Part shown: positions 1 to 9,983 of the stretch, in pieces
How the letters are laid out: every line of letters begins with the position of its first letter
Numbering within the stretch: the stretch's first letter is position 1
Source of the DNA: Akkermansia muciniphila
GTDB lineage: Bacteria; Verrucomicrobiota; Verrucomicrobiia; Verrucomicrobiales; Akkermansiaceae
NCBI RefSeq assembly: GCF_040616545.1
Contig: NZ_CP156688.1
Location: forward strand, 1,674,001-1,738,000
DNA length: 64,000 nt
Direction of reading: 5' to 3'
The notes under the pieces: generated by a model
What the model saw: the letters and a program-made list of their open reading frames with translations, nothing else
What the model was told of the DNA's origin: nothing
Databases searched by the model: none
Made by a program: the position numbers and the translations under genes

Positions 1-587
1 GCATCAAGGACGGCATGGTCCGCAAGCCCGCCAAGGACCAGGAACAGCTGAAGCCCGCCCTGGACGCGTTCCAGAAGCAGATTGACGAACGCATCTCCGC
101 CAAGGCCAAGGCCAATCTGGAAGCCAGCAAGAAGTTCATGGAGGAAAACGGCAAGAAGGAAGGCGTGACTACCACGAAATCCGGACTCCAGTACAAGGTA
201 GTGAACAAGGGCGGCGAAGAAAAATTTGACGAAAAGAAGTTCAAGAACCCCATGTTCAAGGTGAAGTACAAGGGCACGCTGCTGGACGGCACCGTGTTTG
301 ACGACACCAAGGGCAAGGATGTGGAACTTCCCCTCCAGGTCATCCCCGGCTTTGCGGAAGCGCTGACCACCATGCCCGTCGGTTCCAAGTGGATCGTGTA
401 CATTCCTTCCGAGCTGGCCTATGGTGAAAACACCCCCGGCGCTCCGATCGAACCCAACTCCCCCCTCATCTTTGATCTGGAGCTGGACGGCATTTCCGAA
501 GCTCCGGCCCCCCAGGGCGGCCCCATGAGCATTTCTCCGGAACAGCTTCAGGAGATGCTCAAGCAGCAGAGCGGCGGACAGCAGTAA
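1..587 (+). CDS. FKBP-type peptidyl-prolyl cis-trans isomerase, 5'-truncated by the window edge
   Basis: The reading frame is already open at position 3, so the N-terminus lies outside the window. The first ~55 visible residues are charged and helical, like the FKBP N-terminal dimerisation domain of Mip/FkpA/FklB proteins. A typical FKBP catalytic domain follows (about residues 58-165 from the first visible Met), with YKGTLLDGTVFDD, a VIPGF turn where VIPGW is usual, and the AYGENTPG loop. The family catalyses isomerisation of Xaa-Pro bonds, usually on secreted or periplasmic proteins. The tail is rich in Gln, Met and Pro. A strong terminator begins 26 bases after the stop. Confidence 0.93.
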   Translation, partial: IKDGMVRKPAKDQEQLKPALDAFQKQIDERISAKAKANLEASKKFMEENGKKEGVTTTKSGLQYKVVNKGGEEKFDEKKFKNPMFKVKYKGTLLDGTVFDDTKGKDVELPLQVIPGFAEALTTMPVGSKWIVYIPSELAYGENTPGAPIEPNSPLIFDLELDGISEAPAPQGGPMSISPEQLQEMLKQQSGGQQ

Positions 588-612
588 AAGGACAAACAGC
601 CCTCTTTAATTT

Positions 613-640
613 AAGGCCGTTCCCATGGGAACGGCCTTTT
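613..640 (+). terminator. Rho-independent terminator of the FKBP gene
   Basis: A perfect 12-bp stem (613-624 with 627-638) runs into a run of T. On the minus strand the hairpin is also followed by T residues, so it may stop transcription from both sides. Confidence 0.9.
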
Positions 641-679
641 TCATGTTCCGGACAGACGGTCTTTTGGTTGGATAAATGG

Positions 680-694
680 CGGATTGGAAATCCT
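680..694 (+). repeat. Inversion site 1L
   Basis: CGGATTGGAAATCCT: arms CGGATT/AATCC(T) around the spacer GGA. The 14-base core CGGATTGGAAATCC recurs exactly, inverted, at 847-861. The element CTTGTCGAATTC lies at 700-711, 20 bases from the site start. Confidence 0.85.
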
Positions 695-839
695 GCCATC
701 TTGTCGAATTCTGCTTAAGATATTTGTCGTGAGAAATTTGAGATATTATCTAACAAAATATTCTGGATGATGATTCAATTTAACTTCTTTCTTAATATTC
801 GCATGAAGCGTTTATGTAGAGTTTATAAGGAAAATAAGC

Positions 840-868
840 TTGCCAACGGATTTCCAATCCGGTTTTAT
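840..868 (+). promoter_or_regulatory. Putative autotransporter promoter spanning inversion site 1R
   Basis: TTGCCA (840-845), a 17-nt spacer (846-862) containing site 1R, and TTTTAT (863-868; four of six consensus bases). The start codon is 22 bases downstream. The layout parallels TTGACT next to site 2R. Confidence 0.6.
847..861 (-). repeat. Inversion site 1R
   Basis: CGGATTTCCAATCCG on the plus strand, with perfect 6-bp arms and spacer TCC, the reverse complement of the GGA in site 1L. It forms most of the spacer between a -35-like and a -10-like box. Confidence 0.85.
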
Positions 869-890
869 GAGGCAGCATTATTAGTACAAT

Positions 891-3800
891 ATGAGACTGC
901 ATCTTCCTCCTTCCCTGCGTTCCGCCCTCCTCGCCTCCCTGGTTTCTTTTTCCGGTTTTTCCATGTACTCCGCCCAGGCCGCTACGTCCGCGGATTTCTG
1001 GCAGGCTCCCGCTTTTGGCGGTCCGGAATTCATCTGGACGGGTGACGGGGAAGGTGACGCTATCGGCACGGGCGCCAACTGGCAGGGTGGAACGGCCCCG
1101 GCGCGTCAGGATAATAAAGGACCCCATCTTGTATTTGACAATAAAACCGTTACTGTTACGGGAACCACGCCCAATACGTCGGACGGCGGCGGTGTTACCG
1201 TCACGGGAAACAGCAATGTGACCGTAAGCCTGGGCCAATGGGCAGGCAGCGTTTATGTGGAGGACGGCTCCACTCTTTCCACCTCGTTCGGCAACCAGAT
1301 CAAGAACACGGAAGCGGAAGGGCATGCCAGTATCTTTGTGGACGGCACCCTGAACCTGTCCACGCCGGGCGGCAACCTCAACTTTGACAATGGTACAGGA
1401 GCCGGCAGCCACTACTGGCACATCGGCCTCAACGGCATGATCAATCTGGCCAATACCACCACCGTTACCAAGAATGACCGCACGTGGAACGTGGAAGTGG
1501 TGGTTTCCGGCGGGGGAGACCTGGGCCTGACCAACCGCACCTTGAAGAATGATGCCCTGCTGACCCGCAAATTCATGACCACCGGCGGTGATCTGGGAGG
1601 GCTTTTGGACACGCTCCGCATTTGGATGCAGACGGGGGATGACGCCTATGACGCCCTGACCAGGGTTAATTCCCTGGACCAGCTTGGAACCGGCAATTTT
1701 ATCCTCGTATCCAATGGGTCCGGTATGTCCGTGCAGTACAAGGGGACGGGCTATGATGCGGCAACCCTCGTGTGGAACTCGGCTGACGGAACGTGGACCA
1801 ATACGGGAACGGGCTGGTACACGCAGGGTGACGGCGGCAAGGTGGATACCTCCTTCCTGAATGGGGACTCCGTAATCTTCACAGCGGCGGAAGGTTCCAA
1901 GACCGTGACTTTTTCCGGTTCCATTGACGTCAATTCCATGACGTTTGAGAATGATACCGCTTATACGCTGGCCGGAGCGGATGCCTCTTCCGTCTTGGAA
2001 GCCAAAAACGTTACATTAGGCAATAATGCTTCTTTAACCCTGGGTGATGCGGACCACCGTTTCTCCTCTTTCCAGTCCAATGTGTCCGGAGGTTCGGACT
2101 CTTCCCTTACCCTGTGGCTGGCTACGGAAGAAACAGGGGTTTCCACCGTTTCCATGGGAACGGGAACAGGAGTCAAGGATGTTTATGTCAATGGCACCCT
2201 GGCTATGAATGTTTCCGGACAGGGAGTATCCACCAATCTGGGAGGTGCCGCTCTGCACATGAACAATGGGAGCATGCTTCTCTTGCGCAATGGCGTCAGC
2301 GGAAACATCCAGCCTTCTTCCCAGGTTATTGTAGAAGGAAATGCCAGAATCAGATTTGGGAACAACATTACGGCTGCTTCCGCTTTATGGACCTCCGATA
2401 TTGTGGGAGGGGCCGGAGTAACTTCTGCCAATACCATTTCATGGCAGTCCCAGGGAGGCACCCTGGTAGTCACAGGTGATGTTGATTATAACGGTGCCAT
2501 GCTTTTAGGGCAGGATTATAACGGAGGACATGCCATCAATGTTACTTTCCGGGATAATACGGTCAATCTGGATTCGTTGCAGACATTTTATACTTTGGGC
2601 ACTTTCCAGTTTGATAACAGCCAGGCTTCTGTAAAATTGATTTCTTTGGGATGCGGTTATGCTGACGGCAGCCGTGTGGTGTTGAATGACGGAACCGTCA
2701 TGAATGCCCAGCAAGTCCGGTTGGGAGATACGGGAGGATACGGAGGGGCAGCGGCTTCCACTTATATGGTAGTCAATTCAGGTGCTACCCTCAATATAAC
2801 GGGTAACAATAATGATCATTCAACAAACAGGACTCTTCTGCTTGCTCACTGGTCCTCCCAGGGTTTCTTCCAATTAAATGGCGGACAACTGAATGCGCAA
2901 GAAGCCGTCATGGGGCTTTCCTGGGCCGGGACGGGTACCTTTTCTGCCAATTCCGGAACCGCTAATTTGATGGGGATGGATTATTGGGCGGAAGGCAATG
3001 GCGCTTTCCGTGGCAAATTCCAGTTAGGGACCGCAGGGACAGGTTCTGCCCGTGTCAACTTCGGGGCATCCGGCATCTCCAATGTTGCCGGGAGCGCCGT
3101 CATCCAACTGGGTGAGGGTACACTGGGGGCCACTGCTAACTGGAACCTGACGTATAATGCGGCCTTTACCGGGGCTTATGTTGATTTAATCGGCACCGTA
3201 GGGGGGACGATGGTGGATACACTGGACGCCAATGACGGCCTGACGGCCCGTACCATCACCTTCCAGAACGGCCTGACCGGGAATGGCAAACTGGTGAAGG
3301 TGGGAGACGGCACGCTGGTGCTCAACGGAACGGCCCAGGCCCCGGTCCCCGCGGAAGGTGAAACGGCCGCCGTTCCCGGCTTTACCGGAACGGTGGAACT
3401 GCGAGAAGGCGCGTTGACGGTGAAGGATTCCAGCGTCATCGGGCAGGGGACCCTGCTCATCGGCGGCGGCCTCACCGTTGCTGTGACCTCGGCGGACGGC
3501 TACTCCCTGGACGCCGGTTCCACCCTCGCTACGACGAACATTGGCGGGGGTACTGCCACCTTGTCCGCTGCTTTGACCTTGAATGGAGGCAGTCTGAACT
3601 TCGGCACCCTGAGTGAGGATACGGCAGCCCTCACGGTCAACTCCGTCAGCGGTACGGCGGCTACGGATGTTCAGATTTCTCTTAATACACTCACTACCAA
3701 TACAAGCTATGCCCTGTTGAGCGGAACGGGTTTGGGGGATACGTCCATGTTCACGCTCTCCGGCAGCGCGGCCGAGCTGTACAACGCCACCTTTACCGTC

Positions 3801-6800
3801 AATAATAACACGCTGTACGTTTCCCTAGCGGACAAGGAAGGGCTTCTGCGCTGGAAGAGCGGCAACTGGAGCACGTCAGGCACGGATCTGTCCTGGAATA
3901 TGGATGGCGTAGACTCCGCTTATACGGATGGACAGACCGTTTACTTCTCCAATGGGGACGGAGTGAACAAGACCGTGACGATTGTGGGCAATGTTGCTCC
4001 CGGGAAAATCAATGTGGTAGGCACGGACTTCGTTTTTGCGGGCGACGGCTCCATTACCGGAGATACGACGCTGAATCTGCTGGACGGAGCTTCCCTGACT
4101 ATCAACAACGCCAACACCTATACCGGAGATACCGTGCTCTATAACGGCAGCAAGCTCGTTGTGGGCAATGCCGGCGCGTTGGGAACCAGCACGGTTCTTC
4201 TCCAGGGCAATTCCATTCTGGAACTGACCACCGGCACATGGAATGGGCTGGGTACGCGCCTCAATGCCAATTCAACGGGTACCTTGAAGCTGAGCGGCAA
4301 TGCCTCCGGCACCACGACGGCCGCTCTGACCGGAGTCAAGTATGATGTGGGTGCGGGGACTACCCTGACGCTTTCCGCCGGAACCTACGGCAATACGATC
4401 ACCGGCGGCGGTTCCCTGGTATCCGCGGCGGGAACCTCCGTGTTGAAAGGCAGCGTCAACATTACGGGAAGCTACAATTTGATGGCTACTGTGAACAACG
4501 CCTCCACCTGGACGCTGGATTCCGGTGCTTCCCTGACAGCCGGAAGTTTCATCGGCCGTTATCAGTACAATGGAACAACGACGCTGAATGTCAGGAAGGA
4601 TGCCTTCATGAACATCACCGGTATTTTCCAGATTGCCCGTGACGGGAAAGCCATTCTGAATATTGAAAACGGCGGTATGGTGCTGGCCCAGACCCTGGAT
4701 CTGGGGCAGAACTGGGCGGGCGCTGCAGAGAAGGGGGCTACGGTCAACCTGAACGGCGGTTCACTTCTTCTCGGCGCGGGAGGCATGACGGCCTCCGGCA
4801 ATGCCAATGCCATTGTCCTGAACCTGAATTCCGGGACGCTGGGAACGACGGCGGCGGAAGGCTGGTCCTCCGCGTATAACATGACCCTCACGGGTAATGT
4901 AACAGTTGATACCCGCCAGTATGATGCGGGAACCAAGTCCTACAATGACCAGGCTTCCACCAACATCACCCTTGGGGGCGTTCTTTCCGGTACGGGCGGC
5001 CTGACCAAAGTCGGTTCCGGCACCCTGACGCTCTCCGGGCAGAATACCTACACGGGCGCAACCAGCGTGAACGCCGGCACGCTGGCCTTCACGAACACGA
5101 ACGCCATGGCTCTGGGCAGCATCTCCATGGGCGCTGGCGCCAGAATGACCACGGCTTCCGGCTTGACGCTGAACAGCGGCGCAACGCTGACTTTTGACAT
5201 GACGGGCGTGGTGGCCAGCCAGCCGATCATCAACATCCAGGCTGGCTCCCTGGCTCTGACGGACCCCACCTGCACGCTCACCCTCAACAACTACGGCGAG
5301 CTGGAAGCATCTGACTACGTCCTTGCCCAATGGGCGGCGAACGGAAGCCTGACCACGGATTCCTTCACCTGGACGCCTGACATTACCCGGGAAGGCTTTG
5401 AATATTCCATCGTGGTGGAAAACAACCAGCTTGTGCTGAAAGTCGTGGACGTTTCCGGAGACAACGGTTTTGTCTGGGACGGCGGAACGGACCGCAAGTG
5501 GATCAACACCAGCATTGACGGCTGGACCACCAAGCTCACGGGCGTGGACACGCTGAATGACCAGGAAATCTACTTCTCCGCTGCGGAAGCGGGTGAAGTG
5601 AAGGTCTCCGGCACCGTGACCCCCAAGAGCGTCGTCTTCAACGGCGGCACTTACACGCTCATCAGTGATCCCGACAATGCGGGCGCCATTGCGGATTCCA
5701 CGGCTCCCACGTCGCTGACCGTGAACGGAACGGCTAATGTCACCCTGAATCTGGCGAATACCTATACCGGCGGCACGGTCCTTAACGGCGGCACTCTCAC
5801 CATCGGCGCGGACGGCGCGCTGGGTACGGCGGGAGACATCACGTTTAACGGCGGCACGCTGGCTTATGCAGACTCCGCAGCCGGTACGAACGTGACGGGG
5901 TATGACGTTTCCAGCCGCGTCAAGGTTGGTGACGGAGGAGCCCTTAACGTTTCCGTGCTCGGAGCAGGGGATACCGTCTCCTGGGCCGGACTGACGGCTG
6001 ACGTCATGGGAACGGGAACCACCCTGACCAAGACGGGGGACGGCACGCTGGCGCTGGGATACGCCGGGAATACCTTGGCCCACCTCACCGTGGAAGAGGG
6101 AACGCTAGCCTTCACGGGCGGCGCGACCATCGGCGTGAACCCCAATAACGCCACCATCGTCCGCGTAAGTGAAGGCGCCACTCTGGCCCTTTCCGGCGGA
6201 ACCGTCAACCTGCATGCCCAGCTCAACGGAGCGGGCACCATCACCATCGGGACGGCGGATACCGCGGGACTGGTTAACATCTCCAATACCGGGAACACCA
6301 ACTTCACGGGACGCCTGGAACTGATCGGCAACGGAGAAAATATGAGCTCCAATGCCAACTGGGTGGCCTTCGGCGCAGGAAATACGCTGGGAGGGGGCAC
6401 CGTCTTCATAGACGGCAAGGGCTTCTTCTTCACCGCGGGCACAACGGCCGCCAACTTTGAGATTGGTGACGCCCACGGCACAATGCAGAACGGTTCCTCC
6501 GGCGCCACGTACACCTTCTCCGGGAATCTTTCCGGTTCGGGCGCCTGGGGCATGTCTGCGAACGTGCGGATGACCAATATCCTCACAGGCTCCCTCAAGG
6601 ACTTTTCGGGAACCCTGTCCACCAATGAAACCTCCGCCAACAACAGCCGCCAGGTCTGGAACTTCGGCAACGGCGGAGCAAGCGTCACAGGTGCGGGGAA
6701 TACCGTCTTTGGTAACGGCGCCATTCTGGCGGGCAACACGGGCTCCACGGATGCCGCACTGGCCGCGCAGTACAACGTCAATTACAACAATGCGGAACTG

Positions 6801-9800
6801 GTGCTGAATGCGCTGGTCCAGGGCAACTCCAACCTGACGCATGCGGGCACGGGCACCCTGATCCTGGATCAGGCCAATACCGCTACGGGAGCCCTCGGCA
6901 TCACGGATGCCGGCGCCGTGGTTCAGCTTGGCACCGCGGACAAGGCCGGCCAGTGGGCCGGTACTGTGCTGAACGGAGCGGGAACGCTGAAAATCGTTAA
7001 CGGATCACTCACCTCCGCCATGACGCGCGGTGAAGGCTCCACTGCGGGCATCGTGGTGGACTCCGCCGTCAGCATCAACCTGGGCGGCACCAATGGCGAC
7101 ATGCTGAAGGGCATCACCCTGGCTGCCGGAGGCAAGCTCACCAACGTCTCCGGAGACATTACGGTGGGTGCGGGAGCTACGGAAACGCTGAACCTTACCC
7201 TGGGTGCGGACAACGTCAACCAGGGCGCGGCCGGAACGGCCATCATTGACCAAGGGGACGGCAAGCTCGTCATCAATGATTCCGCCACGGTCAATCTGGA
7301 TATTGACGCCATTGTGAACACGCTCGTCGCCCACAAGGACGCCGGGGTGGAAAGCTGGCTGACGCTGACGACCGGAACATTGGAATGCGCTGATCTGGGC
7401 GACATCCAGTTCAGCAAGATTCTTTCCAACTACGGCATCCGCGTGACGGGCACCGACGGCGGCAGCCTGGTCCTCAGCGGACAGGTCAGCGGCCTTTACA
7501 TGGTGGACGGCACCGCCTCTTCCGATCCTGATACCGTCACGAACTACGGCACGCTGGGCATGTACGCCGGCGTGGTCATCGCCCAGGACAAGACGCTCAC
7601 CGTCCAGTTGGCCGGCGCCCCCGGCGATACCGACGGTGACGGCGCGGTCATCAACAACCTGCTGGGCGCGACGGGAAGCACGCTGAAGGTGGAAAACACC
7701 AATGCGGGCGGAGGCAACGCCGTGGTTATCCTTAACAATGAACGCCTGGAAACGGGACTGCCTGCACCGGACGATTACGCCGGAGCGGACTCTATCATGG
7801 GCGGCAGCATCGTCGGGGAAAACGGAGTCACCTTCATCAAGCAGAACACGGGCAAGCTGACGGTAAACGGCTCCTTTGTGACGGACACCCTCCGCATGGA
7901 AGGCGGCACGCTCACCCTGAACGGTGATGGCAGCAGCTTCAACCATGTGGTTCTGGCAGGCACGGCGGAAGGCGTGGTTCTGGACGTCAACCGGAATACC
8001 GTCATGGGAGACCTGACGGACAGCGGCGAAGGCGCGGACCTCAACATCGGCAGCGGGGCAACCCTCACCATTAATGACGCCAGCAGCCTTTCCTCCAGCA
8101 CCATCCAGGGCAGCGGAACGCTGGCCCTTCATGATACGCTGGCTCTTTCCGGCACGGCATCCCTCCAGGGCGGCGTGCTGCTCAACCTGGTGAAGGATGA
8201 TGATTCCACGGGCACGCTTGACCTGGGCGCCACCACCGGCAACGCCGTTGCCGGCATCAGCGGGCAGGGCACCCTGAAGAGTAATGGCGGCTCCCTGGCT
8301 GTCAATACCGGAAACTCGGGAAGCGGCTCCGTCTTCAGCGGCACGCTGGAAGGCCGCGGGCAGCTCAACATCTCCGGCAATGCGGGACAGACGCTTGACA
8401 ACGTCATCACCGCCGCGGGCAGCAACTGGGCGATCAACAACACGGGCCGCCTCAATATCAGGATGGGCGGCACGGTGGAAGACCCGAGGGCCAATACGGC
8501 CCTTACCCTCAGCAGCATGACGCTGGGCGACGGTTCCAGCACGAACTTCACCTTCAACACGGACTACGCGGGCCCCATCATCAGCGTGACCGGAAACATC
8601 AGCATCAGCCAGGGAGCGGAAATCACCCTCAGCTCCACCGGCAAGAATGAACTGACGCTGGGCGCGGACGGCAGCTACACGCTCATGCACGCGGACGGCG
8701 ACATTGATCTGGGCGGAAGCGACCGGCTGGCTATCCTGCTGGACCCCTCCTCCTCTGCTTTCAAGAAGTTTGAAAATAATGCGTACCTGGTGATGGAAAA
8801 CGGCAACCTCGTTCTGGTGGCCACGGCTTCCAAGGACAACAAGTATGCGCGGATTGCGGATACCGTTAACTCCAGAGCCGGCGCGGAACTTCTCTGGAAC
8901 CTGCCCGGCGACCTGGCCGCGGATTCCATCCTGAAGAAGGTGGATGACGCCGTGGGCGCCCTGACGGCCTCCAATCCCTCGGAAGCCAAGAGGGTCATGG
9001 CGGCCGTGGCCGGAGCTACGGTCAACGCGCTGGGAACGGCCCAGAAAGACGCCCTGCGAGACCAGATGGGATGGATCAGGAACCGCACCACGCTGATGGG
9101 CGTCAACCCCGCCTACATCAACGAAGACCTCCCCTACTTCCACATGTGGATGGAAGGAACGGGCTCCTACAGCAAGCTGGACACCAAGGGGGATGAAAGC
9201 GGCTACCAGCTCACCACCTGGGGCGGAACCGTCGGCATGGACGTGGACCTCAGCGACCACTTCACGATGGGAGCGGCCTTCACGGCCAACTACGGGGACC
9301 TGACGGCCAGCGCGGCGGACACGGCCGACGGCCACCTGGACAGCTACTACGCCAACCTCTTCGGTCGCTACCAGAGCAAGAGATGGGCCCACACGCTCAT
9401 CCTGACGGGCGGGTGGAACGACGCCAAGCTCAACCGGACGGTCAACTACGGAGAAGGCAGCTACAGCACGCAGGGCAACACCAACGGGTGGGGCTTTGGA
9501 GCGATGTACGAACTCACCTACGACGTCTACCTGAATGAAGACAAGAGCAGCATCCTGCAACCTTTGGCCAACGTCTCGGTGGTAACCACCCGTATGGACG
9601 GTTATACGGAAACGGGAGCCGGAAACGCGGGGCTGAATGTAGGCAAGCAGGAATGGACGACGGGGACGGTGGCGCTTGGCGGCCGGTGGATGGGGCTGGC
9701 GGGCAGCAACCTCTTCGGACGCGAGGCGCTGGTAGAATTCCGAGCCAACGTGGCCCAGGACATGGGAGACCGCCGCGGCGAGACGGGCGTGGGCTTCCTG

Positions 9801-9983
9801 GCCAACCCCGGCTACACGCAAACGGTGAGGGGAGCGAAGGTAGGAACGACCGCGCTTCAAATCGGAGCGGGCCTGAGCGTGCCTGTGGGAACGCAGGGAA
9901 CGGTGTTTGTCAACGGCAACGCGGACTTCCGTGACGGAGCCAACTCGGTGAACGGAAGCGTGGGCTACCGCTATGACTTTTAA
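891..9983 (+). CDS. Giant autotransporter with beta-strand repeats (3030 aa)
   Basis: The protein opens with a Sec signal peptide: basic MRLHLPPSLRS, a hydrophobic stretch, then a YSAQAA cleavage site near residue 31. The very long passenger (about residues 32-2700) is rich in Gly, Thr, Asn and Ser. It carries recurring autotransporter-associated beta-strand repeats, for instance the GTLTLSGQNTYTGATSVNAGTL-type unit near residues 1370-1400 and similar NTYTGGTVLNGGTLTIG-type units near 1075 and 1620. The C-terminal ~280 residues alternate aromatic and polar residues and end in YRYDF, as in type Va outer-membrane barrels, whose last residue is Phe. The family threads the passenger to the cell surface, so adhesion or mucin contact is plausible but unproven. 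No protease triad or lectin domain was recognised. Expression may be phase-variable through the upstream inverted repeats. Confidence 0.95.
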   Translation: MRLHLPPSLRSALLASLVSFSGFSMYSAQAATSADFWQAPAFGGPEFIWTGDGEGDAIGTGANWQGGTAPARQDNKGPHLVFDNKTVTVTGTTPNTSDGGGVTVTGNSNVTVSLGQWAGSVYVEDGSTLSTSFGNQIKNTEAEGHASIFVDGTLNLSTPGGNLNFDNGTGAGSHYWHIGLNGMINLANTTTVTKNDRTWNVEVVVSGGGDLGLTNRTLKNDALLTRKFMTTGGDLGGLLDTLRIWMQTGDDAYDALTRVNSLDQLGTGNFILVSNGSGMSVQYKGTGYDAATLVWNSADGTWTNTGTGWYTQGDGGKVDTSFLNGDSVIFTAAEGSKTVTFSGSIDVNSMTFENDTAYTLAGADASSVLEAKNVTLGNNASLTLGDADHRFSSFQSNVSGGSDSSLTLWLATEETGVSTVSMGTGTGVKDVYVNGTLAMNVSGQGVSTNLGGAALHMNNGSMLLLRNGVSGNIQPSSQVIVEGNARIRFGNNITAASALWTSDIVGGAGVTSANTISWQSQGGTLVVTGDVDYNGAMLLGQDYNGGHAINVTFRDNTVNLDSLQTFYTLGTFQFDNSQASVKLISLGCGYADGSRVVLNDGTVMNAQQVRLGDTGGYGGAAASTYMVVNSGATLNITGNNNDHSTNRTLLLAHWSSQGFFQLNGGQLNAQEAVMGLSWAGTGTFSANSGTANLMGMDYWAEGNGAFRGKFQLGTAGTGSARVNFGASGISNVAGSAVIQLGEGTLGATANWNLTYNAAFTGAYVDLIGTVGGTMVDTLDANDGLTARTITFQNGLTGNGKLVKVGDGTLVLNGTAQAPVPAEGETAAVPGFTGTVELREGALTVKDSSVIGQGTLLIGGGLTVAVTSADGYSLDAGSTLATTNIGGGTATLSAALTLNGGSLNFGTLSEDTAALTVNSVSGTAATDVQISLNTLTTNTSYALLSGTGLGDTSMFTLSGSAAELYNATFTVNNNTLYVSLADKEGLLRWKSGNWSTSGTDLSWNMDGVDSAYTDGQTVYFSNGDGVNKTVTIVGNVAPGKINVVGTDFVFAGDGSITGDTTLNLLDGASLTINNANTYTGDTVLYNGSKLVVGNAGALGTSTVLLQGNSILELTTGTWNGLGTRLNANSTGTLKLSGNASGTTTAALTGVKYDVGAGTTLTLSAGTYGNTITGGGSLVSAAGTSVLKGSVNITGSYNLMATVNNASTWTLDSGASLTAGSFIGRYQYNGTTTLNVRKDAFMNITGIFQIARDGKAILNIENGGMVLAQTLDLGQNWAGAAEKGATVNLNGGSLLLGAGGMTASGNANAIVLNLNSGTLGTTAAEGWSSAYNMTLTGNVTVDTRQYDAGTKSYNDQASTNITLGGVLSGTGGLTKVGSGTLTLSGQNTYTGATSVNAGTLAFTNTNAMALGSISMGAGARMTTASGLTLNSGATLTFDMTGVVASQPIINIQAGSLALTDPTCTLTLNNYGELEASDYVLAQWAANGSLTTDSFTWTPDITREGFEYSIVVENNQLVLKVVDVSGDNGFVWDGGTDRKWINTSIDGWTTKLTGVDTLNDQEIYFSAAEAGEVKVSGTVTPKSVVFNGGTYTLISDPDNAGAIADSTAPTSLTVNGTANVTLNLANTYTGGTVLNGGTLTIGADGALGTAGDITFNGGTLAYADSAAGTNVTGYDVSSRVKVGDGGALNVSVLGAGDTVSWAGLTADVMGTGTTLTKTGDGTLALGYAGNTLAHLTVEEGTLAFTGGATIGVNPNNATIVRVSEGATLALSGGTVNLHAQLNGAGTITIGTADTAGLVNISNTGNTNFTGRLELIGNGENMSSNANWVAFGAGNTLGGGTVFIDGKGFFFTAGTTAANFEIGDAHGTMQNGSSGATYTFSGNLSGSGAWGMSANVRMTNILTGSLKDFSGTLSTNETSANNSRQVWNFGNGGASVTGAGNTVFGNGAILAGNTGSTDAALAAQYNVNYNNAELVLNALVQGNSNLTHAGTGTLILDQANTATGALGITDAGAVVQLGTADKAGQWAGTVLNGAGTLKIVNGSLTSAMTRGEGSTAGIVVDSAVSINLGGTNGDMLKGITLAAGGKLTNVSGDITVGAGATETLNLTLGADNVNQGAAGTAIIDQGDGKLVINDSATVNLDIDAIVNTLVAHKDAGVESWLTLTTGTLECADLGDIQFSKILSNYGIRVTGTDGGSLVLSGQVSGLYMVDGTASSDPDTVTNYGTLGMYAGVVIAQDKTLTVQLAGAPGDTDGDGAVINNLLGATGSTLKVENTNAGGGNAVVILNNERLETGLPAPDDYAGADSIMGGSIVGENGVTFIKQNTGKLTVNGSFVTDTLRMEGGTLTLNGDGSSFNHVVLAGTAEGVVLDVNRNTVMGDLTDSGEGADLNIGSGATLTINDASSLSSSTIQGSGTLALHDTLALSGTASLQGGVLLNLVKDDDSTGTLDLGATTGNAVAGISGQGTLKSNGGSLAVNTGNSGSGSVFSGTLEGRGQLNISGNAGQTLDNVITAAGSNWAINNTGRLNIRMGGTVEDPRANTALTLSSMTLGDGSSTNFTFNTDYAGPIISVTGNISISQGAEITLSSTGKNELTLGADGSYTLMHADGDIDLGGSDRLAILLDPSSSAFKKFENNAYLVMENGNLVLVATASKDNKYARIADTVNSRAGAELLWNLPGDLAADSILKKVDDAVGALTASNPSEAKRVMAAVAGATVNALGTAQKDALRDQMGWIRNRTTLMGVNPAYINEDLPYFHMWMEGTGSYSKLDTKGDESGYQLTTWGGTVGMDVDLSDHFTMGAAFTANYGDLTASAADTADGHLDSYYANLFGRYQSKRWAHTLILTGGWNDAKLNRTVNYGEGSYSTQGNTNGWGFGAMYELTYDVYLNEDKSSILQPLANVSVVTTRMDGYTETGAGNAGLNVGKQEWTTGTVALGGRWMGLAGSNLFGREALVEFRANVAQDMGDRRGETGVGFLANPGYTQTVRGAKVGTTALQIGAGLSVPVGTQGTVFVNGNADFRDGANSVNGSVGYRYDF

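Larger units (their letters stand above)
680..861. other. Candidate invertible promoter segment of the autotransporter gene
   Basis: A 182-bp AT-rich segment is bounded by a 14-bp exact inverted repeat with matching spacers. The -35-like TTGCCA lies inside, near the right end, and the -10-like TTTTAT lies outside. In the present orientation the hybrid promoter points at the autotransporter (ON). Inversion would move TTGCCA to the left end, facing the FKBP terminator (OFF). The inversion itself is inferred from the sites, not observed. Confidence 0.75.
588..890. promoter_or_regulatory. Leader of the autotransporter gene, containing an invertible-segment candidate
   Basis: This gap holds the FKBP terminator and then an AT-rich stretch. 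The stretch from 680 to 861 is bounded by inverted copies of the CGGATT-N3-AATCCG site. No convincing small gene is present. Confidence 0.7.

Noticed and set aside
7005-9860. Long minus-strand open frames opposite the autotransporter (951 codons), gyrB (844) and gyrA (883)
   Set aside because: They are antisense shadows of GC-rich genes, with His/Val/Arg-rich biased translations and no domain.
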